From positions 496,001 through 560,000 of the forward strand of contig WBMQ01000008.1 of assembly GCA_016630905.1 (NCBI GenBank): DNA of 64,000 nucleotides, written 5' to 3'. Source of the stretch: Capillidium heterosporum (taxonomy: Eukaryota; Entomophthoromycota; Entomophthoromycetes; Entomophthorales; Capillidiaceae). Below are positions 37,701-48,166 of the stretch, piece by piece. The position numbers were made by a program, and so were the translations under genes. Under the pieces are notes generated by a model. That model was not told the DNA's origin. It saw only the letters and a list, made by a program, of their open reading frames with translations, and searched no databases. Within the stretch, counting starts at the first letter, position 1, and each line of letters opens with the position of its first letter.

Positions 37701-37749
37701 AACTAACATCAACAAGGAGGGAGGTGGCGGATGCTGTATCATCCTATAA
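34734..37749 (+). CDS. Protein kinase fused to Sel1-like repeats, with C-terminal CaaX box
   Basis: A TKL-like protein kinase followed by a long solenoid of Sel1 repeats. Kinase motifs: glycine loop GKGTFGKVFK (from residue 21), Lys41 in YALKAL, catalytic loop HRDLKSENVL (His140, Asp142), DFG at 164-166, then GSPPWMAPELF and DERPTISEIVRLL. All catalytic residues are present. After an acidic linker come about a dozen Sel1 repeats of about 36 residues (for example ALYYLGLCFKLGHG and AQNNVGYCYYVGSGVTQDY), then a Ser/Asn/Thr-rich tail ending GGGGCCIIL, a CaaX-type lipidation signal. The kinase frame stops at 35897 while the repeats lie in another frame (to 37749). The two join if one base in CCCC near 35888-35892 is ignored, giving NVDPDDKVKLNF. 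No introns are seen, unusual here. Two separate genes are less likely because the overlap falls mid-domain. Confidence 0.85.
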
Positions 37750-38493
37750 GTAACTTTACATTCTAACTTACCTTTTCCTTGTCTACTAAATAACTAATCT
37801 AATAACCTTACTCCACTACGTTGCTACTACCGCTTCTACCACCACTTTTTGAAATAATGATTTTGGTCTGTAAGAAGATTGGATATTGTTCGGTCCATGC
37901 TTTTCAATTCTATTTAATAAAGAGAACTTTATATAGCCGATAAATATATTTGTACAATAGCGGATGGAGGCAAAGTTTAATTTATAAGTGGAAAGGAGCT
38001 AATAGGTTAGAGATACTGTTGATTTTTTAAATATGTATAGCTTTAGCTGTTATTTGTAGTCGCTGTAGCATATAAAACTCCTACCAGGTACCAACTTAAA
38101 ACGGATATACAAGGAAATAAATATGTGGAGCCGATTTTAAAGTATGATAGAATTGTGGCTATCAAGATTCCTAGGATTTAAAAACGAACCGATGTCAAAG
38201 CTACCAGCACTGCATACTAATTTCCCATTGCTGGACAAAGTATATGTGATTTGAAACTATGAACTATATGTTACTAAACAGTAATGAGATGATGATTAAC
38301 TATATAGCTTCCATCAGGCAAGTTCTAAGCTTGGCGTATACTTTATCTGGTTTGACAAGCCCTAAAAACTTTAGTTAAGTAGTCCACATACACTCTTAAA
38401 GGATAGCCACAATTCTATAAATATATTCATACAGAAACCTTACAAGCTAAAACTTAAAAGCAAGTAAATCAGTGATATGGAATGCAAAATTTA
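37750..38493. other. Convergent intergenic region
   Basis: Between the kinase-Sel1 stop (+) and the small ORF stop (-). AT-rich; nothing recognised. Confidence 0.45.
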
Positions 38494-38712
38494 TTAGTTA
38501 TAGGCAACCTTCGTCTGCAGTAAGAAGGCATTCAAGTCATCATGGTTCAGTACACTTCTATTGAAGTCGGTGATGAAGGCATCGAAAGTTAGATCCAACA
38601 CGTAATCGTTCCTATATTCGGCGTATTCAAAGAAGGATCGACTTCTTCTAGGGAAGCAGACGTCCATATCGTCATCATCGAATTTTTTGGTAGGTTGGGT
38701 AGGTGCTCGCAT
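38494..38712 (-). CDS. Small hypothetical protein (72 residues)
   Basis: An uninterrupted frame starts MRAPTQPTKKFDDDDMDVCF and ends FLLQTKVAYN. I do not recognise a family. It has an Asp cluster near the N-terminus, a basic PRRSRSF stretch and then an amphipathic, Asp/Asn/Phe-rich C-terminal half (LDLTFDAFITDFNRSVLN). Its base composition is less AT-rich than the flanks, which favours coding. It is divergent from the universal stress protein gene, whose start is 300 bp away. It could be a conserved small protein or the last exon of a gene not otherwise seen. Confidence 0.4.
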   Translation of the reverse strand: MRAPTQPTKKFDDDDMDVCFPRRSRSFFEYAEYRNDYVLDLTFDAFITDFNRSVLNHDDLNAFLLQTKVAYN

Positions 38713-39012
38713 AATTGCAAATTTATATCTCTAAAGTCTAAAGTAAAGGACTCTTGCTGCTAGATACAGTACCTTTATATATAGCTGGTTGATGGGCGTT
38801 GATATTTAAAGTTTGTAGTTAAACACCCCCTTTAACTCCATCTTGTCCAACCTAAAAGAGTACAAAGTTTGAAGCTCTTTTAACAAACTAAATTTGGATC
38901 CAATTTTGGAAACCAGTTTCATTCATGATGACGAAAGTAGGTGACTACTCAAACATAAAAGACTCAGCTGCTTTGTAAGCCTAACTTTTCTTATAAACCT
39001 AAAGAAACCGAT
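38713..39012. promoter_or_regulatory. Divergent promoter region, small ORF / stress protein
   Basis: 300 bp between the divergent starts. A TATATATA-like string is present near 38775-38782. No named site is recognised. Confidence 0.3.
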
Positions 39013-39707
39013 ATGCCCGATATAAAGAACAACGACTCCAATTTGGAACGCACTATAGTTATCTGCATCAACCCTAGTGAAGATGCTATTAACTCGAAGC
39101 TTACCCAAGTTCTCATCGACTGGTGCTCCAAGAACTACCAGTTCAACTTATCCGACAAGTTGATTTTGGTTAGTGGTCAAGCTTTAGATGCCGATTTTGA
39201 CAGTGGTATACTAAGTAATTCTTTAAATAGCTATAATTTATTGACGCAAGTTTAGCTTCCGAAATTGCTCCAATTGGGAACTACCTCATCGAGGAGGAAG
39301 AAGAAGCCACTAAGAAGTTCCAAGCCAAGTTGACCGAAGTTACCGAGCGCTTCGAAAAGGCAGTGGTAAGTGCCTTTTTATAAAATGGCACATTTTAAAT
39401 GGTACCCTACATATACTAAATATTTCTTTTACAGAAAGGCGTAGGCCCCGTTAGTGTCCAGCTGTTGAAGGGCCACGACGATCCTAGACGTCTCATAGCC
39501 ACCTTTGTCGAGGACATCAAGGCGGATCTACTTATAGTTGGTAGTAGAGACCTTTCCGGATGGCAAAGGTAACAGTTTTAATTTGGATATGCGAAAAAAC
39601 TGACCAAATAAATTTCTTGCTTTAGGCTGTGGTCCAGCTCCTTCTCCGACTTCCTCATCCATTCGGTCCACTGCCCAACTATCATCGTCAAGCCTCCACG
39701 TCAGTAA
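39013..39707 (+). CDS. Universal stress protein (UspA family)
   Basis: Single-domain USP fold, a nucleotide-binding stress-related protein. Exon 1 is MPDIKNNDSNLERTIVICIN followed by PSEDAINSKLTQVLIDW, the first beta strand and helix, then DKLILVSGQALDADFDSG. The first intron runs GTAATT...GTTTAG. Exon 2 has ASEIAPIGNYLIEEEEEATK; exon 3 starts KGVGPVSVQLLKGHDDPRR. The binding loop is DIKADLLIVGSRDLSGWQR, where the usual G-2x-G-9x-G(S/T) is only partly kept, and the end is HSVHCPTIIVKPPRQ with TAA at 39705-39707. Three introns, frame intact. Whether it binds ATP is uncertain because the glycine pattern departs from ATP-binding members. Confidence 0.85.
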
Positions 39708-42039
39708 ATAAATGCATCTTTCAAGTATTTGTATGGGTTGGTGTTGTTTGGTATATATACAACCTATTCTTTATAGTTTACTTGTATGATTAATCTGTAA
39801 GATTTTTGTTTTATTGAAAGGGGATAGAGAAAGTAGTTTTTTTATACAAATTATGCAATATTGTCATGAAAGTATTGCTATCTGGTCTATAAACTTCATA
39901 TTTCTAGATATATTCGATTTGAAATTGATATATAGATGGATAGGTAATCTCATATAAGCTTGATATAAGTATATTTATACTATTAAAGACCACTATATTA
40001 AATATATAGCTTTTAGATTTATTAATACTATAATTCTAAAAATAAAAATAGTAAAATAGTGCATAAGCATTATAGTATATCAATATCTTAAAAATTAGTG
40101 GTTAGTATATAGCCTTTCAAGTATAAGCTACAAAGGTTGAAAACTATAGCTATAAATTTGCCGATAAATTATATCGGTATTCTTTGGTGATAATTTTTAA
40201 CAATATTAAAAGTTCAAAATAAGCTATATAAATTATTAGTTTTGGATAAAGGATTTCTATTACTACCATTATTTTAAAGCAACTTAAATCTTCAAGCATG
40301 TAGAAGAAAATCAATTTTAATATTATTTGAAAAAAGAAACTGTAACTAAACTATATAGAAGCTCTATTAAGGGTTGTTTTCTAATTAATAACAGTTTATT
40401 GATATAGTTTTCAATTGAATAGAGTTAGGGTAAATTCAACCTATGTTTTGGCTAACAAATATTGTATAATAAGACTTTTTATATCTCTTTTCCAAATTAC
40501 AAGTATAGTCTACAAAGAAAAATTTGCTCATTATATAATACAGTGGTAAGACAGGAATAGGATCCTCAACTCTACAACCTAGAATTCTATTGCGAAATTT
40601 GACTGCATATTTGCTTTGGTACAAATACTGAATTTGGAATCGAATGTTTTATGATAGAAAGTAGTATTTTTATAAAAAATATCTGTTAATTTAGCTGCTG
40701 CCGCCATATTTTACATTTCTCCCGATAAAAGGCTGTGCTACTTACCATCTGATTGTAGGCGCTCATAGGGTCGATAAGCTTATAATTGCCAAAGGAATTA
40801 ATGGCCATATAAGACGTTTCTTCATTTCTTTTAATATAAATTAGATATCCAATATCCACGTGTATTTATTACGCTACAGTTCTAGTTTATCTATGAATTT
40901 GAGTTGCTCGATGAAAGACCAGACTTATTTTTATGATCCCTTGATTTTGGTGATACTTACCAAATGGAAGAGGGTTAAAGTTATTCCACTTCAGCCAAGG
41001 TCTATTAAAGGCAAAAGAGCAATTTCATACTTTGGCTTGGTACATGTTTATATTTCTCCAGCCTAGGCTAATATTGCTATAGGCACATGTATAGAAAAAT
41101 ATACGCACCTACTCAGAAGACAAGACTTCAATCGGACGAATCGCAATAGAGTTCGATAATAGCACTACAATTTAGATTTGAATAGATCCTGTTGTCCGAT
41201 TCTATTTTTCCGAACATCTGAAATTATGTGGGTTAAACGAAAAATCATTCCAACAAGTGGTTTACGAGTTTAATTCAACCTGTCAACATGGTATAAACCG
41301 ACAGCTAAAATGGGCTTAGTATGTACCCTTCCGTTCCAAGCCATATTTGAATTATACATATGCATGCTATCTTTGGCGGATAAGTAAATGTGTTGCTACC
41401 AATTTCCATCCAATTGATAGGTGTATTTCTATGCCAGAGAACTAGATGATGCCACCTGTTCAAAAATGGCTACATACTCTACCGAGTTCTGTATGGATTT
41501 GAAATATGTAGCAAGTCTGTATAGTTAAATAGATCACTACAAAATAATTGTACTTCAAACTTTCGTTTACCGCAACAAATAGAGTAAACCAGGTATCCAA
41601 TCTATTGGAGATTTCCCCGAATGCATCTTTTTGCAACTTTACATTGCCAATTCATGAACTCTAATCAGGTTAGATTAGACACTTCAGTCATAAGATAAAA
41701 TTGAATGGAGCGCAAAATCAACTGGAAAACTCACTCAACTTGGAAAGCTCAAGTTTAAACCGAATTGCAAGTTTCAAAGTTAATTGGAAACGACATACTT
41801 TACACGTAGCTAAGAAGATAAAGAGCTCCGTATTAGCGCTATCAGCTTAAATTAAGGTATAAGAGGTACGTCCAGTTTCAATTTTTATACAAGTTTTGGT
41901 TGATTTTTCATTCGCCCCTTTGTTTAGCTCAGCCCATCTAAGAACCACCGTATTTGTAATTAGAATTTATTCGTTTTAGTTTTCTATTCATAAAGCTCAA
42001 CTACAGGACCTATTATTAATAGTTTATTTACTTAGACTC
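39708..42039. other. AT-rich gene desert with weak coding-like scraps
   Basis: About 2.3 kb. From 39780 to 40400 it is extremely AT-rich. From about 40430 to 41800 it is less so and shows short coding-like scraps on the minus strand, for example KSIQNSVEYVAIFEQVASSS near 41440-41500, without any continuous frame. This could be a decayed gene, but no family can be named. No repeats recognised. Confidence 0.35.
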
Positions 42040-45000
42040 ATGGTAGCATTAAGTCAACCTATGGATACTCAGCATTTAAAATCAGTACATTCACCTAGCA
42101 ATTCCTCTGGGTTGCTTTCACCAACTTCAATAGATGACATATCAGTTTTAGATACTTATATCGATTACTCTGACAAACAACTAACTGAAGTCCCTCAGCT
42201 TAACTGTGGTAAGTTGTGATATTTTATTTCATTTCCTCTTTATTTAGATGTTTCCTCTGTTAAGGCCTTTATCTTAATTAATTTGATATTTAGAGATAAC
42301 GCACCTTCGCTTGGACAACAACTTATTGAAAGATCTAAATGGGTTTCAACTGCCCAACTTTGCTCAACTTACTGTTTTAGATTTATCATACAACAAGCTT
42401 ACCGAGCTACCGACCATCTTTTCTCAATTAATTAATCTGAAGGAGCTTTTCTTGAGCCACAACGAAATCTCTATTTTAACGGACACCATTGGCAACTTAC
42501 TTCAATTGGAAATATTGGATGTCAGCTTCAACCAGCTTCTAGGAATGGATAACGCCGTCTGCAAACTTTCTAATCTCCACCACCTCGACGTCCGAAACAA
42601 TCAACTAGATTGTCTGCCATATTCACTAGGGGTATTAGAATCGAGGCTATTTACACTGTTGATCGACAACAACCCATACTCAGCTGAATTCCTGGAACTA
42701 GCTGCACCTCTCTTAACCTCTGACTATGCCAATCCTATTCTTAAGGATGGCGGCAACGCTAAAAGTGGTACCAACAGATGGCGTAAATTTAGATCAGCTA
42801 TGCGTAAATCTATAAGCTTAGACCCCGGATCTGGCTCTCTCCAGAACGTATTTCGCAATATGACCAGTAAGAACAGTGATGATGAAGAAAGCCATTCATC
42901 GCTAGCACACAATTTAAGCAATCTATCAATCGAAGAAACTAAAGAGCTCCGTCGCAACAAAAAGTACGCCTCTCAATCTATCAGTCACACTCAGACCCAT
43001 GAAAGCGACATTAAGCAATCCTCAACTCCACAAGTGCCAACAAAAAATCCTAGACGGTATGTTCGCAGTACTGCCTCAGCTCTAGATAATGGTGTTATGG
43101 AACGACAGGCATTCGACAATCGACGCTGTCAAACCTTGGACGGATTTGTATTCATATCTGATAATTCAAATATGGAAAATCACAGCCAAGCTAGTTCTGA
43201 TTTCGAAATCGAGAGCAACGGTTCACGAACTCCATCGTTGAAGAAGTTGGGTTACAGCCAGCTAGGTGAGCAAATCAACCACAACATCAGTCCCAGCTTG
43301 GCAAAACTAACTCAGCCGCTTCCTGAGCTTCCTGGAGAGCGATCACCATTACGGCCAAGGCCCGGCCATTCGAAACAAAATTCTCAAGATTCAACATCCA
43401 GTTACTCGCCACTACCACCCAAGCCCAACACGTTGCCTACGTCTCCATTGGACAAGCCACTGCCCCCTACTGGTGATTTACTAAGAGATTCCGGATATAG
43501 TACTGACACTCCTAAGATAGCTGGATCTCGGCACAAGACAAACCTGAGCGCTCACATCGATGGCAACCACCCCGATTTGCCACCACTACCGACATTGCCA
43601 CAGGATCCCGTTTCAACTCAACACAATGCCTTCAAACAGTCAGTTGAAGAGCGGAAGGACGAATGGCACAGTGACGGATTGGCTCTACCGCCTCCTCCTT
43701 TACCACTGCCACCACCGCCTCCGAAATCCCCGGCAATAAGTAAGGCTGGGCTGATGTCGCCCTTGCTGTCAGCCAAAGGAACACCCCCAACTACCCCTAA
43801 TATTGGCAATGGAGTCGACCACTGGCCCTCAATTTCAGTTGGGGCTCACCTATTACCTTCGCACTCAGCTCTCGTTGACTTTTTGCGGCAGCTTCGAGAT
43901 CGATGGGACCTCTCACCAGCAAGTTCAGAGGCCAAGGAGGTAAAGCAGCGTCGACGCAACGGTCACGGCTATATATTAAAGCAAAATTTGTCGGAGGAGG
44001 CTGAAACGGAACTATTACCCAAAACTGGTGATCCTGAGAGCATATTAGCTCGCCGTAAGAACATCTTGAACGAGATCTTGGCTACCGAGGAAACCTATGT
44101 CAAATCCTTGAATGCGCTGGTCGAAGTAAGCCTTCAAGTCTACTAAGCTAACAAATTTTAGATCTACAAACGAGGATCAGCTGAGAAGCAGATATTTACT
44201 GCTGACGAGACACGTCTCATTTTTGGCAATGTCGAGTCAATCCTACAGTTCCACAATCAATTTCTGCTACCAGAAATCCGCAAGACGATGCAATTACCGG
44301 AACCAGCTATGGGTTCGGTATTTGAGCAACATTCAGCCTACCTCAAAATGTACTCACTGTATGTCAACGACTTTGACGTAGCCAACGTCGAGGTGGAGCG
44401 GCTTATGCAGCTTGGCGCCACGAGCAACGGTATAGTTGGATCTATAAGCAACATAAGCGGTATGGGAGGTATAGGCAGTTCCATTGCATCGCGATTGGGT
44501 AAACGTAAGATCAAGGCATTCCTGGAGCAATGCCGCAACCACCCCAACCACAACCAGCTCAACTTGCAGGGTTTCCTCCTTTTACCGGTACAACGTATCC
44601 CGCGGTACCGACTATTGCTCCAGGATTTGCTGAAGTATACGCCATTAGACCACCCCGACCGACCGGCTCTCATACGCGGTTACATTGCCATTGCTTTGCG
44701 TGCTGAAGAGATCAATGAGCGTAAAAGAGTTAAAGAAAGCAACGACAAAGTGTTGGAGATTCAGAACCGTATCAAGGGCAATACCTCGGTACATTTTTTT
44801 GAAATGAAACGCTAACTTCTAACTGCAGGTACAGATCGTAGAACCGCACAGGAGGTTCATCAAGGAGGGGGTCATGCATTTGCGGCAGGTGGTGGCTTTA
44901 CGTCATAGGACCAACCAAATTACCCCGTCATCAGTCTACGCCTCGACCGGATTTATGTCGCCACCACCGGCATCTACTGGCTCCTCAAGCTCAGTAGCTA

Positions 45001-45340
45001 CTGACCGAGGCAAACAGTTGGAGTTTGACGATGTCAAGCACGACTTCCAGTACTTCCTATTCAATGACATTATGATCCAGTGCAAGTTTGTGGGTAAAGA
45101 GATCGAGTTCCATAGGTGGTTGGAGTTAGGATCTAAACTCAAGCCGGCCCGCCTCGTCAACGCCCAAAGTAAACTTCAATTTTTTATCTAGCTAACTTTT
45201 TTATAAAGTCCTTAGAGTCGTTGACAACCAAAGAATCTACTACTTTATGGGACAAACTGAGGAGGTAAATTTGATTTTGATTGTTTTTAGTAACTTGGAT
45301 TTAGCTGGTTTCCTGGGCCAACGCCATTAACTCACGCTAA
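42040..45340 (+). CDS. Leucine-rich-repeat RhoGEF (DH-PH) protein
   Basis: Predicted guanine-nucleotide exchange factor for a Rho-family GTPase. It begins MVALSQPMDTQHLKSVHS. Leucine-rich repeats start after intron 1 (ITHLRLDNNLLKDLNGF, then LTVLDLSYNKLTELPTI and LEILDVSFNQL) to about residue 180. A long disordered region follows with poly-Pro stretches (LPPPPLPLPPPPPKSPA), candidate SH3 or profilin sites. The DH domain starts near residue 640: RRKNILNEILATEETYVKSL, then RLIFGNVESILQFHNQFL, FLLLPVQRIPRYRLLLQDLL and YTPLDHPDRPAL. A PH-like region follows (KHDFQYFLFNDIMIQCKF, then NQRIYYFMGQTEELVSWAN). It ends AINSR at 45338-45340. Five introns; frame intact; about 1,020 residues. LRR plus DH in one chain is unusual among well-known fungal GEFs. 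Confidence 0.88.
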
Positions 45341-46113
45341 CCTACTTACATCGGCTGATATTACGACTCGAAATTCAAGCTGACATTTTTTACCTGTGAT
45401 GCGATCTCACCTTTAGTTATATTGATGGGACGCTGGATTCACAGCTACATAAAATTTTAACCAACCTAACCTCCATCCATTGCTACCGACCTGTCTATAC
45501 CTGTAGCTTTATTTAATAAAAACTACCCACTTGCATTTAGTTTTTATACATCGGGCTAGGTGTTCCACCAGCCTTTGTAGACAGATTGGCGATAGGTCAA
45601 TTTGTATACGATTCTTCAGGTATAATTTGATAGATCTTGTCAAAATTATAGCGAATAAACGCATATCGGATTAATAAGTGTAACAGCTTTTTTAGTTATA
45701 TCTATTTCAGATTTCGACATTAAGGAGATACATATAAATGCTTCATATGTGATATAAGGCTATACATTTTCCAGATGCATTTAAAAGCTTTGAATACTGA
45801 TTCAAATTGGTTTCTATACTATAAATCCTTATTTTACTTTAGGATTATATTACAAATATGGGTTATATGTTGACTTTAATTGAGACAGTAAATAAAGCTT
45901 TATGAATTTAAGAATGTTTTATAGCAATTTGATTCAATACTATGAAGCATTAGTAATGTTGGCTTTAATATGTATTTCTATTTGATGGATTTTGATAGCA
46001 CTATCAAATTAATTTTGCGTCACCCATTACTTCAATAAAATGTGAGTGGCGCATCCTTGGCAGAAAACCAAACCCAATTTCCAGTAAACTTCATTCTTGA
46101 GAAAATTTAGAAG
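45341..46113. other. Intergenic, AT-rich
   Basis: Between co-oriented genes. The Tlg1-like start lies at the right end. No coding or repeat feature recognised. Confidence 0.45.
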
Positions 46114-47063
46114 ATGGCAAAAGAAGACTACATACCAATTAGTTTAGAAAATGAAGAGGAAGATCCGTTTTATTTAGTAAAGAAGTAATCTGCAACAACA
46201 TTTTATTTTTTGACATCCTATAGTGAAGTAGAAACCTATTTGACCCAACTGAAAGAACAGGAGTCCAGTTACTTGCGCATGCTGAAGTTTACCAACAATT
46301 CCGATCAAAAGGATTTAGCAGCCTGTCGCAATGAGATATTCCAATTAATAGAAACTATTGAATTCAATTTACAGGACTTGAATAGCTCTATTGATATCCT
46401 TTTATTATTTTTTAGTTATCTGTTCATCTATGTTCTCCTTAACTCTAAATTTCATTAAATACATAGCGTAAGTCAGGATCTCAAGTTCTATAAGATTACC
46501 AACAAGGAGCTTAAGCAACGCCAAGCCTTCGTCACCAAAACAACAAACATTATAAAGGTAGCCTTGAATATTACTTATCGCCAACATAAAATGTATTTTT
46601 CAGCGCACTAAGGCCAACTGTCAGCAAGTTGAGCCTTCAGCTTACGATCCTTTATCAGTACCAATAGAACCGGTTGATGGATCAGCGCAACAGCTTAGCT
46701 TACAAAACCAAGTACTATTTATGAGAAAATAAAGCTAATCATACCAAGTTGATAATAGAAAATCAGGACCAGCAATTGGACACGATACTGGGTACGGTGA
46801 CGAATTTAAGAACGATTGCTATAACGGTAAACGAAGAACTGGATACCCACAACGAGTACAAACCATAGTTTTTTCGTACTAACCAGCTTAGATTGATTGA
46901 AGACCTCAATAATAGCATCGATCGTACCGAAGACAGATTGCAAAATGCGTTACGTAAGGTTAACCAGTTGCGACAAAAGTTGAAGACTATACCCCCCAAC
47001 TTTTGGATTTATTTGTTGATTGGGTTGCTATCTTTCTTGGCTGTCATCCTACTGTTCACTTAA
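46114..47063 (+). CDS. TLG1: Tlg1/syntaxin-6-like Qc-SNARE
   Basis: Tail-anchored SNARE of the trans-Golgi/endosome fusion machinery. It starts MAKEDYIPISLENEEEDPFY, the EDPFY block being typical of the syntaxin-6 N-terminal domain. Helices follow: EVETYLTQLKEQESSYLRML, then CRNEIFQLIETIEFNLQDLN and KFYKITNKELKQRQAF. The SNARE motif runs from LIIENQDQQLDTILGTVTNL through LDTHNE to LIEDLNNSIDRTEDRLQNAL. The C-terminal membrane anchor is FWIYLLIGLLSFLAVILLFT before TAA at 47061-47063. Six short introns (36-66 bp), all joining in frame, including one that must use the distal of two AG sites (CAGCTTAG). The Gln of the SNARE zero layer is expected within the spliced segment, but I did not number it. 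Confidence 0.83.
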
Positions 47064-48166
47064 AGGTATTATTTGACTTGATACGGGCACTTCTCTCCTT
47101 TGAAGGAAAGTGGAGCCTAGTTTGCGATGCCTTCAACACAGTTTAATTATCGGATGTCTTTAATCTAATTTAAAACTTAAATAGTATATTTTCGAGTCAC
47201 TTATATTGCTTGTATTTTAAAGTTGTGTGTAGGGTTGTTAAGTCTACTAATAAACATCGATTGCTTTGTACATTTGAATTTTATTTTGTGTTAATGTTTT
47301 GGCAAATGTGGTTGATATGGTGGAAAGTTTAAATGCTAACTGCAGAATTGTATAGATTTGTAGGATATAGCAATTAGTGTCACGACAGACTTGAAGTGAC
47401 TTTTAAATTATTCCTTGGTAGAATCCAGGTTTTGTAAAATGAAGTCACCTCAGCTAAGATGGTGGGATTTTTACAACTGCCTTGCAAGAACTTATGTTCT
47501 CTAATTAAAGTATATATTTGGTTTATTATACTTTTGCCTTTTGCATAGATATCAAATGGAGGTATCACTATGTTCGGAAAAATTGGATGCTTCTTTACAA
47601 GTTGGATTGTAAAAAGCAGCCGGTTTATTTGAACAAGGTAGTATGGAATGGCATGTAGGTTAGGCCCTGAATAATGTTTTAAATCTCCAGCTATGCGAAT
47701 AACTCCACTGGTATGTTCAGAATTGATAGATAAGCTTATGTAAGATTCCTATGGCCCCAAGTATAGCAGGAGTGCGCATTAAGTTCGATAGGCTTGAATA
47801 GGGTTGTTTGAAAAGGTTATTTGAAATTGAATTTTAGCATAAGCTATTTTGAATCAGGATTTAACTTTCAGATAATTTTACCTAATCTGAGCTAAATCCA
47901 TCAATGTCTAGAAAATTTAGCTCCAGCAAATAAAAGCCCTTGAATGCCCGGTTTCTTTGACAAATTTAGTCCTAGTGACGGGATGCGTTGCTTTCAGCTA
48001 GTTTAAATTGTTTGAGAACTAATGTATACTGGCTGCTTTTCAAGCAAATTGTATGCCTCTAATCCAATCACATCCTATTTCTGACACTAAGCAGCTGGCA
48101 CTAATAAAAAGTTGTGTTGGAGTGTTGAGCTCTTAAGCTTAATCCAATTCAACTCTAGATTATAGC
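47064..48166. other. Intergenic, no gene seen
   Basis: About 1.1 kb upstream of the large transcription regulator gene, thus likely its promoter. A minus-strand frame of 62 codons (47380-47568) lacks coding character. No TATA box or repeat stood out. Confidence 0.45.

Noticed and set aside
40860-41066. 68-codon plus-strand frame in the AT-rich desert
   Set aside because: No coding character; minus-strand scraps nearby look slightly more protein-like.
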